The position numbers were made by a program, and so were the translations under genes. From contig PHCJ01000009.1 in assembly GCA_002842285.1 (NCBI GenBank), positions 1 through 64,000 of the forward strand: a stretch of 64,000 nt of DNA, written 5' to 3'. The stretch comes from Betaproteobacteria bacterium HGW-Betaproteobacteria-22. GTDB lineage: Bacteria; Pseudomonadota; Gammaproteobacteria; Burkholderiales; Methylophilaceae. The notes under the pieces were generated by a model. The model saw only the letters and a program-made list of their open reading frames with translations, was not told where the DNA came from and made no database searches. Below, piece after piece: positions 7,357-15,684 of the stretch; the first letter of the stretch is position 1; every line of letters begins with the position of its first letter.

Positions 7357-9105
7357 ATGTTACGCATTACAGAAATCAAACTCCCGATCGAGCAGGCTGA
7401 TACGCTCAAGCACCAGGATGACCAAATCAAGGCAGCGTTACTTAAGCGCCTGGAAATTCCTGAAAGCGACCTGGTACATTTCGACATCTTTAAGCGCGGG
7501 GTGGATGCGCGCAAATCACATGCAATTTTGTATGTCTACAATCTCGATGTAGAAGTGAAGAACGAGGCGAAGATACTGGCCAAATTCCGCAAAGATCCGC
7601 ATATCAAGCCGGCGCCTGATACTGAATATAAGTTTGTGGCGGTTGCAAGCTCAAAAACCGTTCACTCTCCACACTTTTCTAGCCAGTTCACTGGCTTAGA
7701 AAATCGGGGAAGACCTTTACGGTCTGAGCTTGTCGAAGGGCTTAGTGGTTCGACAGGTTCATCACGAACGGAGGCTAATAGACCTGTCGTGGTGGGTTTT
7801 GGCCCAGCTGGCATTTTTGCCGCATTGATTCTTGCCCAGTCAGGCTTCAGGCCGATTGTGCTGGAACGTGGCAAGGCGGTACGCGAGCGCACTCAGGACA
7901 CTTGGGGGTTATGGCGTAAAAACACATTAAACCCGGAATCCAACGTGCAGTTCGGTGAAGGTGGTGCCGGCACATTCTCGGACGGCAAGCTGTATAGCCA
8001 GATCAAAGACCCTAAGCACTACGGCCGCAAGGTAATACAGGAGTTTGTCAAAGCCGGTGCACCTGAAGAAATCCGCTACGTCAGTCATCCGCATATCGGT
8101 ACCTTCAGATTGGTCGGCATGGTAGAAGAAATGCGCAAAACGATTATCGAGCTGGGCGGTGAAATCCGTTTCGAGTCTCGTGTTGAAGATATCGAGATTG
8201 AGGATCATGCCGTTCAGGGCGTGGTGCTGCAGACCGGTGAGCGTATCGCAACCAACCACCTCATATTGGCAGTGGGCCATAGTGCGCGCGATACTTTTGA
8301 AATGATTTACAAACGCGGTGTTTATGTAGAAGCTAAAGCGTTCTCGATTGGCTTCCGTATCGAACACCCGCAATCACTGATTGATAGAGCTAGATACGGC
8401 AAGAGCTACAGTGAGGACTTACTCACCAAGCTGGGGGCGGCAGACTACAAGCTGGTGCATCATGCCAAAAATGGCCGCTCCGTGTACAGTTTCTGCATGT
8501 GCCCGGGCGGCACCGTCGTCGCTGCGGCATCAGAGCCTAACCGCGTGGTGACGAATGGCATGAGCCAATATTCTCGTAACGAACGTAATGCCAACGCAGG
8601 CATTGTGGTCGGCATCACGCCCGAGATCGATTATCCTGACCATCCGCTCGCCGGCATGGAGTTACAGCGCAAACTGGAAAGCCATGCTTTCATTCTGGGC
8701 GGTAGCAATTACAACGCACCAGGTCAGTTGATTGCTGACTTTTTGGCTAACAAACCTTCCACCCAGTTTGGCAGCGTCACACCTTCATACAAACCTGGCG
8801 TGCACCTGACCAATCTGGATACCGCTTTGCCCGAGTTTGCGATTACCGCCATCCGCGAAGCCATTCCTGAATTTGCCAAACAGGTCAAAGGTTTTGACCT
8901 CGCCGACGGGGTACTGACTGGTGTGGAAACACGCACCTCGTCACCGATTCGTATCAAACGTGATGATGAAACGTTACAAAGCATCAACACCAAAGGCTTA
9001 TATCCATGCGGCGAAGGTGCTGGCTATGCTGGCGGCATTTTATCTGCCGGTGTTGATGGCATTAAAGTAGCTGAGGCGGTTGCACTTAGTCTTGTGCGCA
9101 AATAG
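7357..9105 (+). CDS. FAD-dependent oxidoreductase (COG2509-type, uncharacterised)
   Basis: 582 aa, cytosolic. The N-terminal domain (about 1-98) resembles the small domain found in this family. The FAD-binding Rossmann motif VVVGFGPAGIFAAL lies at residues 144-158 and continues with LERGKAVRERTQD and VQFGEGGAGTFSDGKL. GEGAGYAGGILSAGVDG near the C-terminus is the second nucleotide-binding signature. The family is a broadly conserved flavoprotein annotated as NAD(P)/FAD-dependent oxidoreductase with no assigned substrate. Residues about 100-141 look like an insertion: they are encoded by two palindromic sequences (see the repeat at 7675-7771) lying exactly between the two domains. The frame stays open, so the gene is probably functional. 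Confidence 0.8.
   Translation: MLRITEIKLPIEQADTLKHQDDQIKAALLKRLEIPESDLVHFDIFKRGVDARKSHAILYVYNLDVEVKNEAKILAKFRKDPHIKPAPDTEYKFVAVASSKTVHSPHFSSQFTGLENRGRPLRSELVEGLSGSTGSSRTEANRPVVVGFGPAGIFAALILAQSGFRPIVLERGKAVRERTQDTWGLWRKNTLNPESNVQFGEGGAGTFSDGKLYSQIKDPKHYGRKVIQEFVKAGAPEEIRYVSHPHIGTFRLVGMVEEMRKTIIELGGEIRFESRVEDIEIEDHAVQGVVLQTGERIATNHLILAVGHSARDTFEMIYKRGVYVEAKAFSIGFRIEHPQSLIDRARYGKSYSEDLLTKLGAADYKLVHHAKNGRSVYSFCMCPGGTVVAAASEPNRVVTNGMSQYSRNERNANAGIVVGITPEIDYPDHPLAGMELQRKLESHAFILGGSNYNAPGQLIADFLANKPSTQFGSVTPSYKPGVHLTNLDTALPEFAITAIREAIPEFAKQVKGFDLADGVLTGVETRTSSPIRIKRDDETLQSINTKGLYPCGEGAGYAGGILSAGVDGIKVAEAVALSLVRK
7675..7771. repeat. Palindromic repeats inserted in frame in the oxidoreductase gene
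   Basis: Two adjacent inverted repeats. The first (7675-7703) pairs TTTTCTAGCCAGT with ACTGGCTTAGAAAA, with one bulged base. The second has arms CTGAGCTTGTCGAA (7724-7737) and TTCGACAGGTTCAT (7749-7762), followed by CACGAACGG. The second type matches, from memory, a small palindromic element dispersed in many proteobacterial genomes. Together they encode about 40 residues of low-complexity linker. Confidence 0.7.
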
Positions 9106-9149
9106 CGATGACAATCAATAAGTTAAAAAGGTACAAATGAAGTGTTGGC

Positions 9150-9758
9150 TTATTTTGGTACGCGCCACAAATACCAGCTGGCAATCGTGCGGTAAGGTTG
9201 CCAAACAGTTGCAATTTCGGCCATAAATTTTGGCTTGGGCGCCGTATCTAGTTTCTTAAGTCTTTTGTATCCTTGTAAAATACCCAAGTCATTTGCGGGC
9301 AAAATATCCATGCGCTGCAAAGTAAATATCAGCATCATTTCCACTGTCCACTGACCGATGCCCTTTAAAGTAACTAAACGTTCAATCAACGCCTCATTGC
9401 TCATGGTGTCGGCAACTTCGCGCGAGGGGATCACTTGGCTTAAAGCGCCTTCGGCAATCCCTTTGAGCGTTTTAATTTTCATACCGGAAAAGCCTACTGC
9501 ACGCAGGTCATCAAACTCAGCATCAAGTAGCTGTTCTGGCTGAGGCAAGCCTGAAAAACGTGCGAGCAATTTTTTTAAGATCGCATCGCCTGCCAGTGTG
9601 CTAAGCTGCTGGTAGGCAACTGCACGCACCAGCGCCTCATACGGTTCACGTTCAGGTCTTGCTGTTAACTGGCAAGGCCCTACCTTGGTAATTAATGATT
9701 GCCAGTCACTGTCTATACCACTTAAAAACTGAGTGGCCTGCTGATAGTTTGAATCCAA
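9150..9758 (-). CDS. DNA-3-methyladenine glycosylase II (AlkA-like, HhH-GPD superfamily)
   Basis: 202 aa. The helix-hairpin-helix motif LVTLKGIGQWTVEMML is followed by LPANDLG, which carries the expected catalytic Asp. These enzymes excise alkylated purines from DNA by hydrolysing the N-glycosidic bond, starting base-excision repair. It lacks the N-terminal domain of E. coli AlkA (282 aa), as many short bacterial homologues do. It lies 3 bases downstream of the cupin gene on the same strand. Confidence is high for the superfamily, moderate for substrate. Confidence 0.8.
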   Translation of the reverse strand: MDSNYQQATQFLSGIDSDWQSLITKVGPCQLTARPEREPYEALVRAVAYQQLSTLAGDAILKKLLARFSGLPQPEQLLDAEFDDLRAVGFSGMKIKTLKGIAEGALSQVIPSREVADTMSNEALIERLVTLKGIGQWTVEMMLIFTLQRMDILPANDLGILQGYKRLKKLDTAPKPKFMAEIATVWQPYRTIASWYLWRVPK

Positions 9759-9761
9759 AAT

Positions 9762-10088
9762 TTAGCGTTTTAATGCAAGTTTAATTCGGCGGTATATTTG
9801 GCCAAATTTGGAGCCGTCTAAGTGATAATGTTTGTGTAGCGGTTGCTTTACCTCCCAGCTGGCAGTCATACCTGCTGGGAAGGTCACCAGGTCCCCCTTG
9901 CCAAAGCTCACCGGACTGCCGCCTGTCGGGGTGATGACACATTCACCCGCTAATATGTAAGCGATCTCCTGCTCCGGGAATGTCCATGGAAACACCGACA
10001 CCTCTTTTTGCCAGGTTGGCCATTTGTTGACATTTAAAGTGTCCAGCTTTTGCTGGCTTGGGTTTTTCTCAACGGTAATTTGTGTCAT
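9762..10088 (-). CDS. Small cupin-domain protein
   Basis: 108 aa, a single cupin fold: PWTFPEQEIAYILAGECVITPTGG (motif 1 region) and FGKGDLVTFPAGMTASWEV (motif 2 region). It resembles the DUF861/'cupin_3' group related to (S)-ureidoglycine aminohydrolase. The C-terminal part (HKHYHLDGSKFG) is unusual in carrying extra histidines. Metal ligands of motif 1 are not the classical set, so enzymatic activity is uncertain. It is upstream of and nearly contiguous with the glycosylase gene. Confidence 0.65.
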   Translation of the reverse strand: MTQITVEKNPSQQKLDTLNVNKWPTWQKEVSVFPWTFPEQEIAYILAGECVITPTGGSPVSFGKGDLVTFPAGMTASWEVKQPLHKHYHLDGSKFGQIYRRIKLALKR

Positions 10089-10207
10089 TTGTATTCCTTA
10101 TCAAAAGAAGCATTTTATCCTATCCGCATATAAAGCCGAAATTTTCAAATGATTGTAGTCGCCACTTAACGTAGTAAAATGGGGTTTTAAGATTTGATAG
10201 AAACATC

Positions 10208-11212
10208 ATGCGCATTTGTTTAGAGCAGGCCATTGCCAGACTAAAACATGGAGAGGTGGTGGCGATTCCTACTGAGACTGTATATGGCTTAGCCGCAGAT
10301 GCGACCAATGATAGCGCGCTCAAAAAAATATTTGAAATCAAGCAGCGTCCCGCAGACCACCCGTTAATCGTCCACATAGGCGACATTAGTCAAGTGGAAA
10401 ACTGGGCTGCGTGTTTCCCCGAAACCGCGCGCAGGTTAGCAGCGTGCTATTGGCCAGGCCCCTTAACCATCGTGTTGCCAGCGAAGGAAAGTGTGTCGCG
10501 TGTGGTGCGTGGTGGTGAGTCTACCGTTGCCTTGAGGGTGCCTGATCATCCGGTTGCATTGGCATTGCTTCAGCAGAGTGCACTAAGTTTGGCCGCGCCG
10601 TCGGCTAATTTGTTTACGCAATTAAGCCCGACTACGGTTGAGCATGTGGAAAAGGGGCTGGGGGATGCTATACCCGTCTTGGATGGCGGCGCCTGCCAGG
10701 TGGGTATTGAATCTACCATTGTGAGTGTCACGGCCAGTGGGCAGTGGCAGGTTCTCAGGCCAGGCGTCATAGGCGAAACCCAGATTGCCAAAATGCTTAA
10801 TCAGCCAGATTTGAGTCAAAATCCATTCAGTCAGCTCCCTAAGGTGCCAGAAATACTTGCGACGGATCTCAAGTCAACACCAAGAGTGCCAGGTCAGCAC
10901 GCTTTACATTATTCGCCGCTCACGCCATTATTACTCTTTAAACAGCGGGATGCATTGATACAGTGCAGTCAGGCACTGAGCGCGGCACATTTAACCTATG
11001 CGACGCTTATGATAGGTGAAGGTTTGCAACCGCAAGGGTTGGTCATCCGCCTACCAAATCAGCCGGACAAAGTGGCCGAGCAGTTGTATGATACTTTGCA
11101 TCGCTTGGATGCCTTAAAATTGGATCGACTACTGGTGGCGTTGCCGCCATCGCAAGCACAATGGTCGGCAGTGAGTGATAGATTGAGCCGAGCTGGGCAA
11201 GTGCAAGATTGA
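10208..11212 (+). CDS. L-threonylcarbamoyladenylate synthase (Sua5/YwlC type)
   Basis: 334 aa. The YrdC-type domain (1-200) has PTETVYGLAADA, KQRPADHPLIVHI, YWPGPLTIVLP and LAAPSANLF, all hallmarks of threonylcarbamoyl-AMP synthase. The C-terminal ~100 residues form the Sua5 domain, with the linker STPRVPGQHALHYSPLTP. The enzyme condenses threonine, bicarbonate and ATP in the first step of t6A37 tRNA modification. This is the long Sua5 form rather than the short TsaC form. Neighbouring genes give no further context. Confidence 0.88.
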   Translation: MRICLEQAIARLKHGEVVAIPTETVYGLAADATNDSALKKIFEIKQRPADHPLIVHIGDISQVENWAACFPETARRLAACYWPGPLTIVLPAKESVSRVVRGGESTVALRVPDHPVALALLQQSALSLAAPSANLFTQLSPTTVEHVEKGLGDAIPVLDGGACQVGIESTIVSVTASGQWQVLRPGVIGETQIAKMLNQPDLSQNPFSQLPKVPEILATDLKSTPRVPGQHALHYSPLTPLLLFKQRDALIQCSQALSAAHLTYATLMIGEGLQPQGLVIRLPNQPDKVAEQLYDTLHRLDALKLDRLLVALPPSQAQWSAVSDRLSRAGQVQD

Positions 11213-11250
11213 GCAGTTTATTTTTATAATGAAGTCGTTAGAGCATAAAT

Positions 11251-11622
11251 ATGATCAAAAAAAATCGTCAAGTGCCTTTAATCCTGGTTTTATTGCTGAG
11301 CCTGCCCGCGTGTAGTTCACTTAGTTTTAACAATCCATTTGGTTCTGGGCAAAAAGCGCAGGCGGGTGTGCCGCAAAATGCTACTGAATACATCTGCGAA
11401 GGTGACAAGCGGTTTTATGTCAGAATACTGAATCAGGGAGCTGATGCGTGGCTCATTTACCCGCAGCATGAAGTGAATCTGGCTAAAGTAAATGCGACAG
11501 GCAGCCGTTATGCAAGTGGTGCGATTACATTAGAGCTTGATAATGACAATGCCAGTTTGAATGACGGTGAAAAAATTGCTTATACGTCATGCAAGCCGCA
11601 GCTAACCACAGTAAAAAAATAA
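11251..11622 (+). CDS. Small lipoprotein of unknown function
   Basis: 123 aa. The N-terminal signal peptide ends in a lipobox LPAC (Cys at residue 21), predicting a lipid-anchored envelope protein. After a Ser/Asn/Gly-rich linker the mature domain (about 45-118) carries YICEGDKRFYVR and a later single Cys, a pattern seen in small membrane-bound lysozyme-inhibitor-like (MliC-type) domains: 'Y.C..G..F...' followed by a C-terminal Cys. That resemblance is suggestive only. It lies 38 bases after the Sua5 gene. Confidence 0.55.
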   Translation: MIKKNRQVPLILVLLLSLPACSSLSFNNPFGSGQKAQAGVPQNATEYICEGDKRFYVRILNQGADAWLIYPQHEVNLAKVNATGSRYASGAITLELDNDNASLNDGEKIAYTSCKPQLTTVKK

Positions 11623-11729
11623 ATAAAAAGTGATTGAAAAAACTGGCCAATCAACCCTTGTTACTTCCTGGCATAAATTCATTTCGAATTATGATAGGAT
11701 GCCCTTAAGCTTAAGCCAGCATACCCCAT

Positions 11730-14534
11730 ATGCAAAATAAAATTTCTACAATTTGGCGCATCTTCTTACCCGCTTTCATTCTGTTTGCGGTTGCGCCTTT
11801 TGTATTTACCTGGCAGCAAGCGTCCCAGCAGCTAGACAACATTCGCACGAGCGCGCAGCAGCAGGCATTCACGCTGGTGCGGTTACTGAATGTGACCGAT
11901 AATCTGGTTGGTGAACAGGCGCATGCTGCAATACAGCTTTTGCGTCAGCGCACTAAAGCCTTAGGTCGGCCGGCGTTTAGTGGCAAAGTGTTTGTCGGCA
12001 CTCAGCAGTTGCCTAGCCTTCAGATGGGCGAAACCCAGATAACCAACAATATAGAGTTGGTAGATGGTATCAGTCAAGTGTTTGGCGGCACTGCCACCAT
12101 TTTTGCAAGACAGGGCAATGATTTTATTCGTGTTACCACTAACGTTGTACGTAGTGACGGGCAGCGCGCCATTGGCACAAAATTGGACCCGGATGGCGAT
12201 GTCATTCTTGCCTTGCGCCATGGTCGTACCTTTCAGAGGGTGGTGGATATATTGGGTGAGCCTTACATCACCATATACGCCCCAATGTTTAATCAAAGCA
12301 ATCAGGTGATAGGCGCGTATTACGTAGGCTATAAAGTAGACATGAAAGTGCTGCGCGAAGCTGTTGAAAACGCACGTCAGCTTAAAACGGGTTTTGTGGC
12401 AGTGCAGGATCATGCAAATAAAATACGTTTTTTATCCGCACATATCACTGTTGATCAAGCCTCCGCACTCCTGGAGTCTAAACCTGACTCATGGGTTTTT
12501 GTGACAGAAACTGTGCCGGAATGGGGTTTTAATGTTGTTGCCGCCTATCCGCTAAGCGAAGCACGTACCTTAAGTTTTGCAAATTCCTGGTTAGTGATTA
12601 CAGCAGGACTTCTGCTCGTGGCTATTCTGATTGCATTGGTTCTGTGGCAATTCAGACGATTGATTTTTGATCCTATCGGCAGTGATCCGGCCTTGGCGAT
12701 TGATGTTGTGCAGCGCATTGCTTCGGGCGACTTGGCTCAGGATGGCACGCAGGCAAAACCGCACACGCTCATGGCCAATGTGTTAGACATGCGTCAGAAG
12801 TTGCGCGAGTCCATTGAAACTCTGCGCCAGAATGCTGATCGGATGAGCTTGTCGGCCAGCGTGTTTGAGCATGCACGGGACGGTATTTTTATTACTGATG
12901 CCCAAGGCAGGCTAGTAGAAGTTAACCCGGCATTTATCGCCATTACTGGGTACACCCGAGAAGAAGCATTAGGTTGCAGACCGGAAGAGTTGGGATTTTG
13001 CACATATGACGAGGCATTGCTGCCCACATTGTGGCAGTCAGTAGAGAGCGATAACGAATGGCGCGGCGAAACCTGGAGCAGACGCAAAGATAATGAAGTC
13101 TACGCTTCATGGCTGGATGTGTTTACCGTGCGTGATGATCAGCGCAATATACGTAATTTTGTCGGGCTGTTTTCAGATATTACCGAAGCCAAGGAGCAAC
13201 AGCAAAACTTGGAGCGCATGGCTTATCATGATCCGCTTACCCAATTACCCAATCGCGCATTGCTTTCAGACCGTTTGCAACAGGGCTTGGCTCGCACCGA
13301 GCGTTCTGGAGAGCTGCTCGCGGTTTGCGTGTTAGATCTGGATGGATTCAAGCCTGTCAATGACACCTTGGGTCATGAAGCAGGCGATTATCTGCTGGTG
13401 CAATTGGCGGTGCGTATGAACGCCTGCCTGCGTGATAGCGACACGGTTGCCCGTCTCGGTGGCGATGAATTTGCAATTTTATTAAGCGGATTACAGGGCA
13501 TTGATGAATGTAAACAAACCCTGACACGATTGCTGCAGGTGATTAAAACACCCTATCAGATTGGTGATAAATCAGTCACCGTTTCTTCAAGTATCGGCTA
13601 TACCATTTTCCCCGATGACGGCAGTGAAGCAGACACATTGCTACGACACGCTGATCATGCCATGTATCAGGCCAAGGTCAACGGTGGAAGCCGTATTCAA
13701 CAGTTTGACGCTGCGCATGAGCGCAACTTTAAAGGGCTCAGGCAAGATCGGGTTAGGATAGAGCAGGCGTTAGCAAGTCAGGAGTTTTGCCTGTTTTATC
13801 AACCTAAAGTTAACATACGCGAGGGAAGAATCGTAGGTATGGAGGCGTTGATACGCTGGCAGCATCCTGAGTTAGGATTGCGTTCCCCCGCAACATTTTT
13901 ATCTATTATCGAAGAAACGGATTTTTCGATTGTGCTAGGTGAGTGGGTTGTGCGCACTGCATTACAGCAAATTAGTGTATGGCAAAAACTGGGGCTGGAG
14001 TTTCAAGTGAGCGTTAATATTTCGGCCAAGCATATTGTACAAAATAACTTCACGGAGCGTTTGGGGTTAATGCTAGCCGAGTTTCCTCAAGTTGCGCCAC
14101 AAAAACTCGAGCTGGAAATTACCGAAACTGCCGCAATTGAAGATGTATCAGGCGTGGCGCAAACAATACAGGGCTGCAAGCAACTTGGGGTGAGTTTTGC
14201 CTTGGATGATTTTGGTGTGGGTTATTCTTCTTTAACCTATTTGCGCCGTTTACCAGTCGAGACCATCAAAATTGATCAGTCATTCGTTAGGGATATGCTA
14301 CAGGATGTGGATGACCTGGCCGTAGTAGCCGGTGTAATCAGCCTTAGCCGGGATTTTAAGCGTAAAGTAGTCGCTGAGGGGGTGGAAACTTCCGAGCAAG
14401 GGGTGTGGCTGTTAAGAATGGGTTGTTCGGTGATACAGGGTTATGGCATTGCAAGGCCGATGCCTGCAGATGATGTGCAGAACTGGGCAGCCAGTTATCA
14501 GCAGGACGCAAGCTGGACGCAGGGGTTGGTGTAG
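11730..14534 (+). CDS. Membrane-anchored Cache-PAS-GGDEF-EAL protein
   Basis: 934 aa. Two membrane helices (about 10-30 and 285-308) flank a periplasmic Cache-type sensor domain. A linker (LMANVLDMRQKLRESIETL) leads to a PAS domain (about 375-490), a GGDEF domain with the motif intact (RLGGDEF) and an I-site RDSD five residues before it, and an EAL domain (about 670-920). EAL residues look complete: MEALIRW, VNISAKH, LEITETA, LDDFGVG, IKIDQSF, AEGVET and QGYGIARP. It can therefore be predicted to make and/or hydrolyse c-di-GMP in response to a periplasmic ligand. It is monocistronic and followed by a hairpin at 14541-14574. Confidence 0.88.
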   Translation: MQNKISTIWRIFLPAFILFAVAPFVFTWQQASQQLDNIRTSAQQQAFTLVRLLNVTDNLVGEQAHAAIQLLRQRTKALGRPAFSGKVFVGTQQLPSLQMGETQITNNIELVDGISQVFGGTATIFARQGNDFIRVTTNVVRSDGQRAIGTKLDPDGDVILALRHGRTFQRVVDILGEPYITIYAPMFNQSNQVIGAYYVGYKVDMKVLREAVENARQLKTGFVAVQDHANKIRFLSAHITVDQASALLESKPDSWVFVTETVPEWGFNVVAAYPLSEARTLSFANSWLVITAGLLLVAILIALVLWQFRRLIFDPIGSDPALAIDVVQRIASGDLAQDGTQAKPHTLMANVLDMRQKLRESIETLRQNADRMSLSASVFEHARDGIFITDAQGRLVEVNPAFIAITGYTREEALGCRPEELGFCTYDEALLPTLWQSVESDNEWRGETWSRRKDNEVYASWLDVFTVRDDQRNIRNFVGLFSDITEAKEQQQNLERMAYHDPLTQLPNRALLSDRLQQGLARTERSGELLAVCVLDLDGFKPVNDTLGHEAGDYLLVQLAVRMNACLRDSDTVARLGGDEFAILLSGLQGIDECKQTLTRLLQVIKTPYQIGDKSVTVSSSIGYTIFPDDGSEADTLLRHADHAMYQAKVNGGSRIQQFDAAHERNFKGLRQDRVRIEQALASQEFCLFYQPKVNIREGRIVGMEALIRWQHPELGLRSPATFLSIIEETDFSIVLGEWVVRTALQQISVWQKLGLEFQVSVNISAKHIVQNNFTERLGLMLAEFPQVAPQKLELEITETAAIEDVSGVAQTIQGCKQLGVSFALDDFGVGYSSLTYLRRLPVETIKIDQSFVRDMLQDVDDLAVVAGVISLSRDFKRKVVAEGVETSEQGVWLLRMGCSVIQGYGIARPMPADDVQNWAASYQQDASWTQGLV

Positions 14535-14540
14535 ATTAAG

Positions 14541-14574
14541 GCCTTATGCAAATCTCTGGATATCTGCATAAGGC
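14541..14574 (+). terminator. Hairpin after the GGDEF-EAL gene
   Basis: A perfect 10-bp stem (14541-14550 with 14565-14574, GCCTTATGCA) and 14-base loop. There is no strong T-run, so termination may be weak or factor-dependent. Confidence 0.45.
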
Positions 14575-14654
14575 ATCTGCTAACGCTTGCTCAATGGGTC
14601 AAAAGAGCGTAACTTGATCAACATAGCGCGTACCTAAAGTATAAGGAGTTAGCT

Positions 14655-14870
14655 ATGGATAACAAATACGGATTGGGCAGCACAAAGGTTGCAACGGAGC
14701 ATCATCGCGTGCACCATAAAGAGGCTGATCAGCATCGTCAATGCAAGTTTTGTGGAAGTACGCATTTGGTGCTAAGTCCCACGATGCACGATCACAGCTG
14801 TGCGGATTGCGGTGAGTGGCAGAATGATCTCCCTACAGGATATTCCACCGGTAGAAGTAGCGATTATTAA
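14655..14870 (+). CDS. Small zinc-ribbon protein of unknown function
   Basis: 71 aa. CKFCGS and CADCGEW form a four-cysteine zinc-ribbon-like knuckle at residues about 31-57; the N-terminus is rich in His and Lys. AAGGAG lies 6 bases before the ATG, which supports expression. The tail (YSTGRSSDY) is polar. No partner is evident. It resembles other short zinc-binding proteins that cannot be given a function from sequence. Confidence 0.6.
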   Translation: MDNKYGLGSTKVATEHHRVHHKEADQHRQCKFCGSTHLVLSPTMHDHSCADCGEWQNDLPTGYSTGRSSDY

Positions 14871-15018
14871 TCAAGCCGGGAGATGTTTTCCTTGTGGCTG
14901 TGCTTTGGTGGTGATGACCTTTGCGGTATTGTGAACAGTGGGGCCTGTTATTTTGCAGTCTAGCTATGGACGCCTCATAAACCACAAAAACCCCTCAAAA
15001 CTGCCTCACCATCATTGC

Positions 15019-15044
15019 GCGTCCTAATAGAAAATCTGGGTTAA
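15019..15044. repeat. Dispersed short motif (CTAATAGAAAATCTGGGTTAA type)
   Basis: The stretch around CTAATAGAAAATCTGGG, preceded by AAACTGCCTCA about 20 bases earlier, recurs in the gnd-cysA intergenic region at 22224-22250 and 22279-22305, again beside AAACTGCCTCA. Similarity is clear but imperfect. Confidence 0.5.
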
Positions 15045-15077
15045 AATAAAAAAATTGTAAGTTCATGCTATTTCTTG

Positions 15078-15106
15078 TTGGAAAAATATGACTTATGTTG
15101 TATTAT
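15078..15106 (+). promoter_or_regulatory. Probable sigma-70 promoter of the tRNA genes
   Basis: TTGGAA (15078-15083) and TATTAT (15101-15106) are separated by 17 bases. A transcript would start about 15 bases before tRNA-Val. Inferred from spacing and match to consensus only. Confidence 0.5.
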
Positions 15107-15128
15107 GCCGACCTCGTTAGCAAGACGC

Positions 15129-15204
15129 GGGTGCTTAGCTCAGTTGGTAGAGCGTCGCCCTTACAAGGCGAATGTCAGCGGTTCGACCCCGTTAGCACCC
15201 ACCA
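15129..15204 (+). tRNA. tRNA-Val (anticodon TAC)
   Basis: 76 bases including an encoded CCA. The acceptor stem pairs GGGTGCT with AGCACCC; the D arm TTAGCTCAGTTGGTAGAGC, anticodon stem-loop around CTTACAA and T arm GGTTCGACCCC are all present. The anticodon TAC decodes GUN valine codons. Confidence 0.95.
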
Positions 15205-15260
15205 CGTTTTTTCTAATGAGTATCTAAAAAAATCGTAGCCAATCGCTGCGTCAGTTTTTA

Positions 15261-15337
15261 GGAGTGGTAGTTCAGTTGGTTAGAATACCGGCCTGTCACG
15301 CCGGGGGTCGCGGGTTCGAGTCCCGTCCACTCCGCCA
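15261..15337 (+). tRNA. tRNA-Asp (anticodon GTC)
   Basis: 77 bases including CCA. The acceptor stem pairs GGAGTGG with CCACTCC; the anticodon loop CTGTCAC gives GTC; the T arm is GGGTTCGAGTCCC. It lies 56 bases after tRNA-Val and is probably cotranscribed with it. Confidence 0.95.
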
Positions 15338-15345
15338 ACATCAGG

Positions 15346-15381
15346 AAAGGCTGTTAGGTCATAGACTTAGCAGCCTTTTTT
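15346..15381 (+). terminator. Terminator after tRNA-Asp
   Basis: A stem of AAGGCTGTTAG with TTAGCAGCCTT (one G-T pair) is followed by a run of T, 8 bases after the tRNA. Confidence 0.7.
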
Positions 15382-15506
15382 GTTCCCCCCCACCCCCGGT
15401 AGCATGAAGCCAGATTTTCCATCAGGCAGATTTACTCTGCTTGAATGTTAACTTGCCCATTCTGCGCTTTTTTGTGCAAATATTGTCTGTTAATAGCATG
15501 ACGATT

Positions 15507-15603
15507 GATCATGAAATTTGCACAAAAAATCCATCAAACTGTGCGGCGTTGCCATTTTTAGCAACACTTGCCAACTTGTTGGCATTAGTGTTGATTATCA
15601 GCT
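15507..15603. repeat. 97-bp structured dispersed repeat, copy 1
   Basis: Nearly identical to 22119-22214 (five differences: four substitutions and one deleted T). It contains a short stem GCACA/TGTGC and a nested hairpin CAACACT-T-GCCAAC-TT-GTTGGC-ATT-AGTGTTG. In this copy an additional 14-base arm at 15468-15481 is the exact inverse complement of 15516-15529. The rest of 15382-15684 shows no gene; a 63-codon frame across the repeat is considered chance. Confidence 0.8.
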
Positions 15604-15684
15604 GCTGTGAGAAATCCAAGTGCTTGCTATAAAAAGATGTCTCTCTAAGTTCAGAATGACATAAGTCACTTGTTTCGTGAATCC

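Noticed and set aside
9150-10088. Cupin and glycosylase as an adaptive alkylation-response operon
   Set aside because: The genes are adjacent, but no Ada-like regulator or alkylation motif supports a joint function.
15441-15632. 63-codon reading frame across the 97-bp repeat
   Set aside because: The frame runs through the hairpin repeat, has no ribosome-binding site, and the equivalent frame in copy 2 is broken by the one-base deletion.
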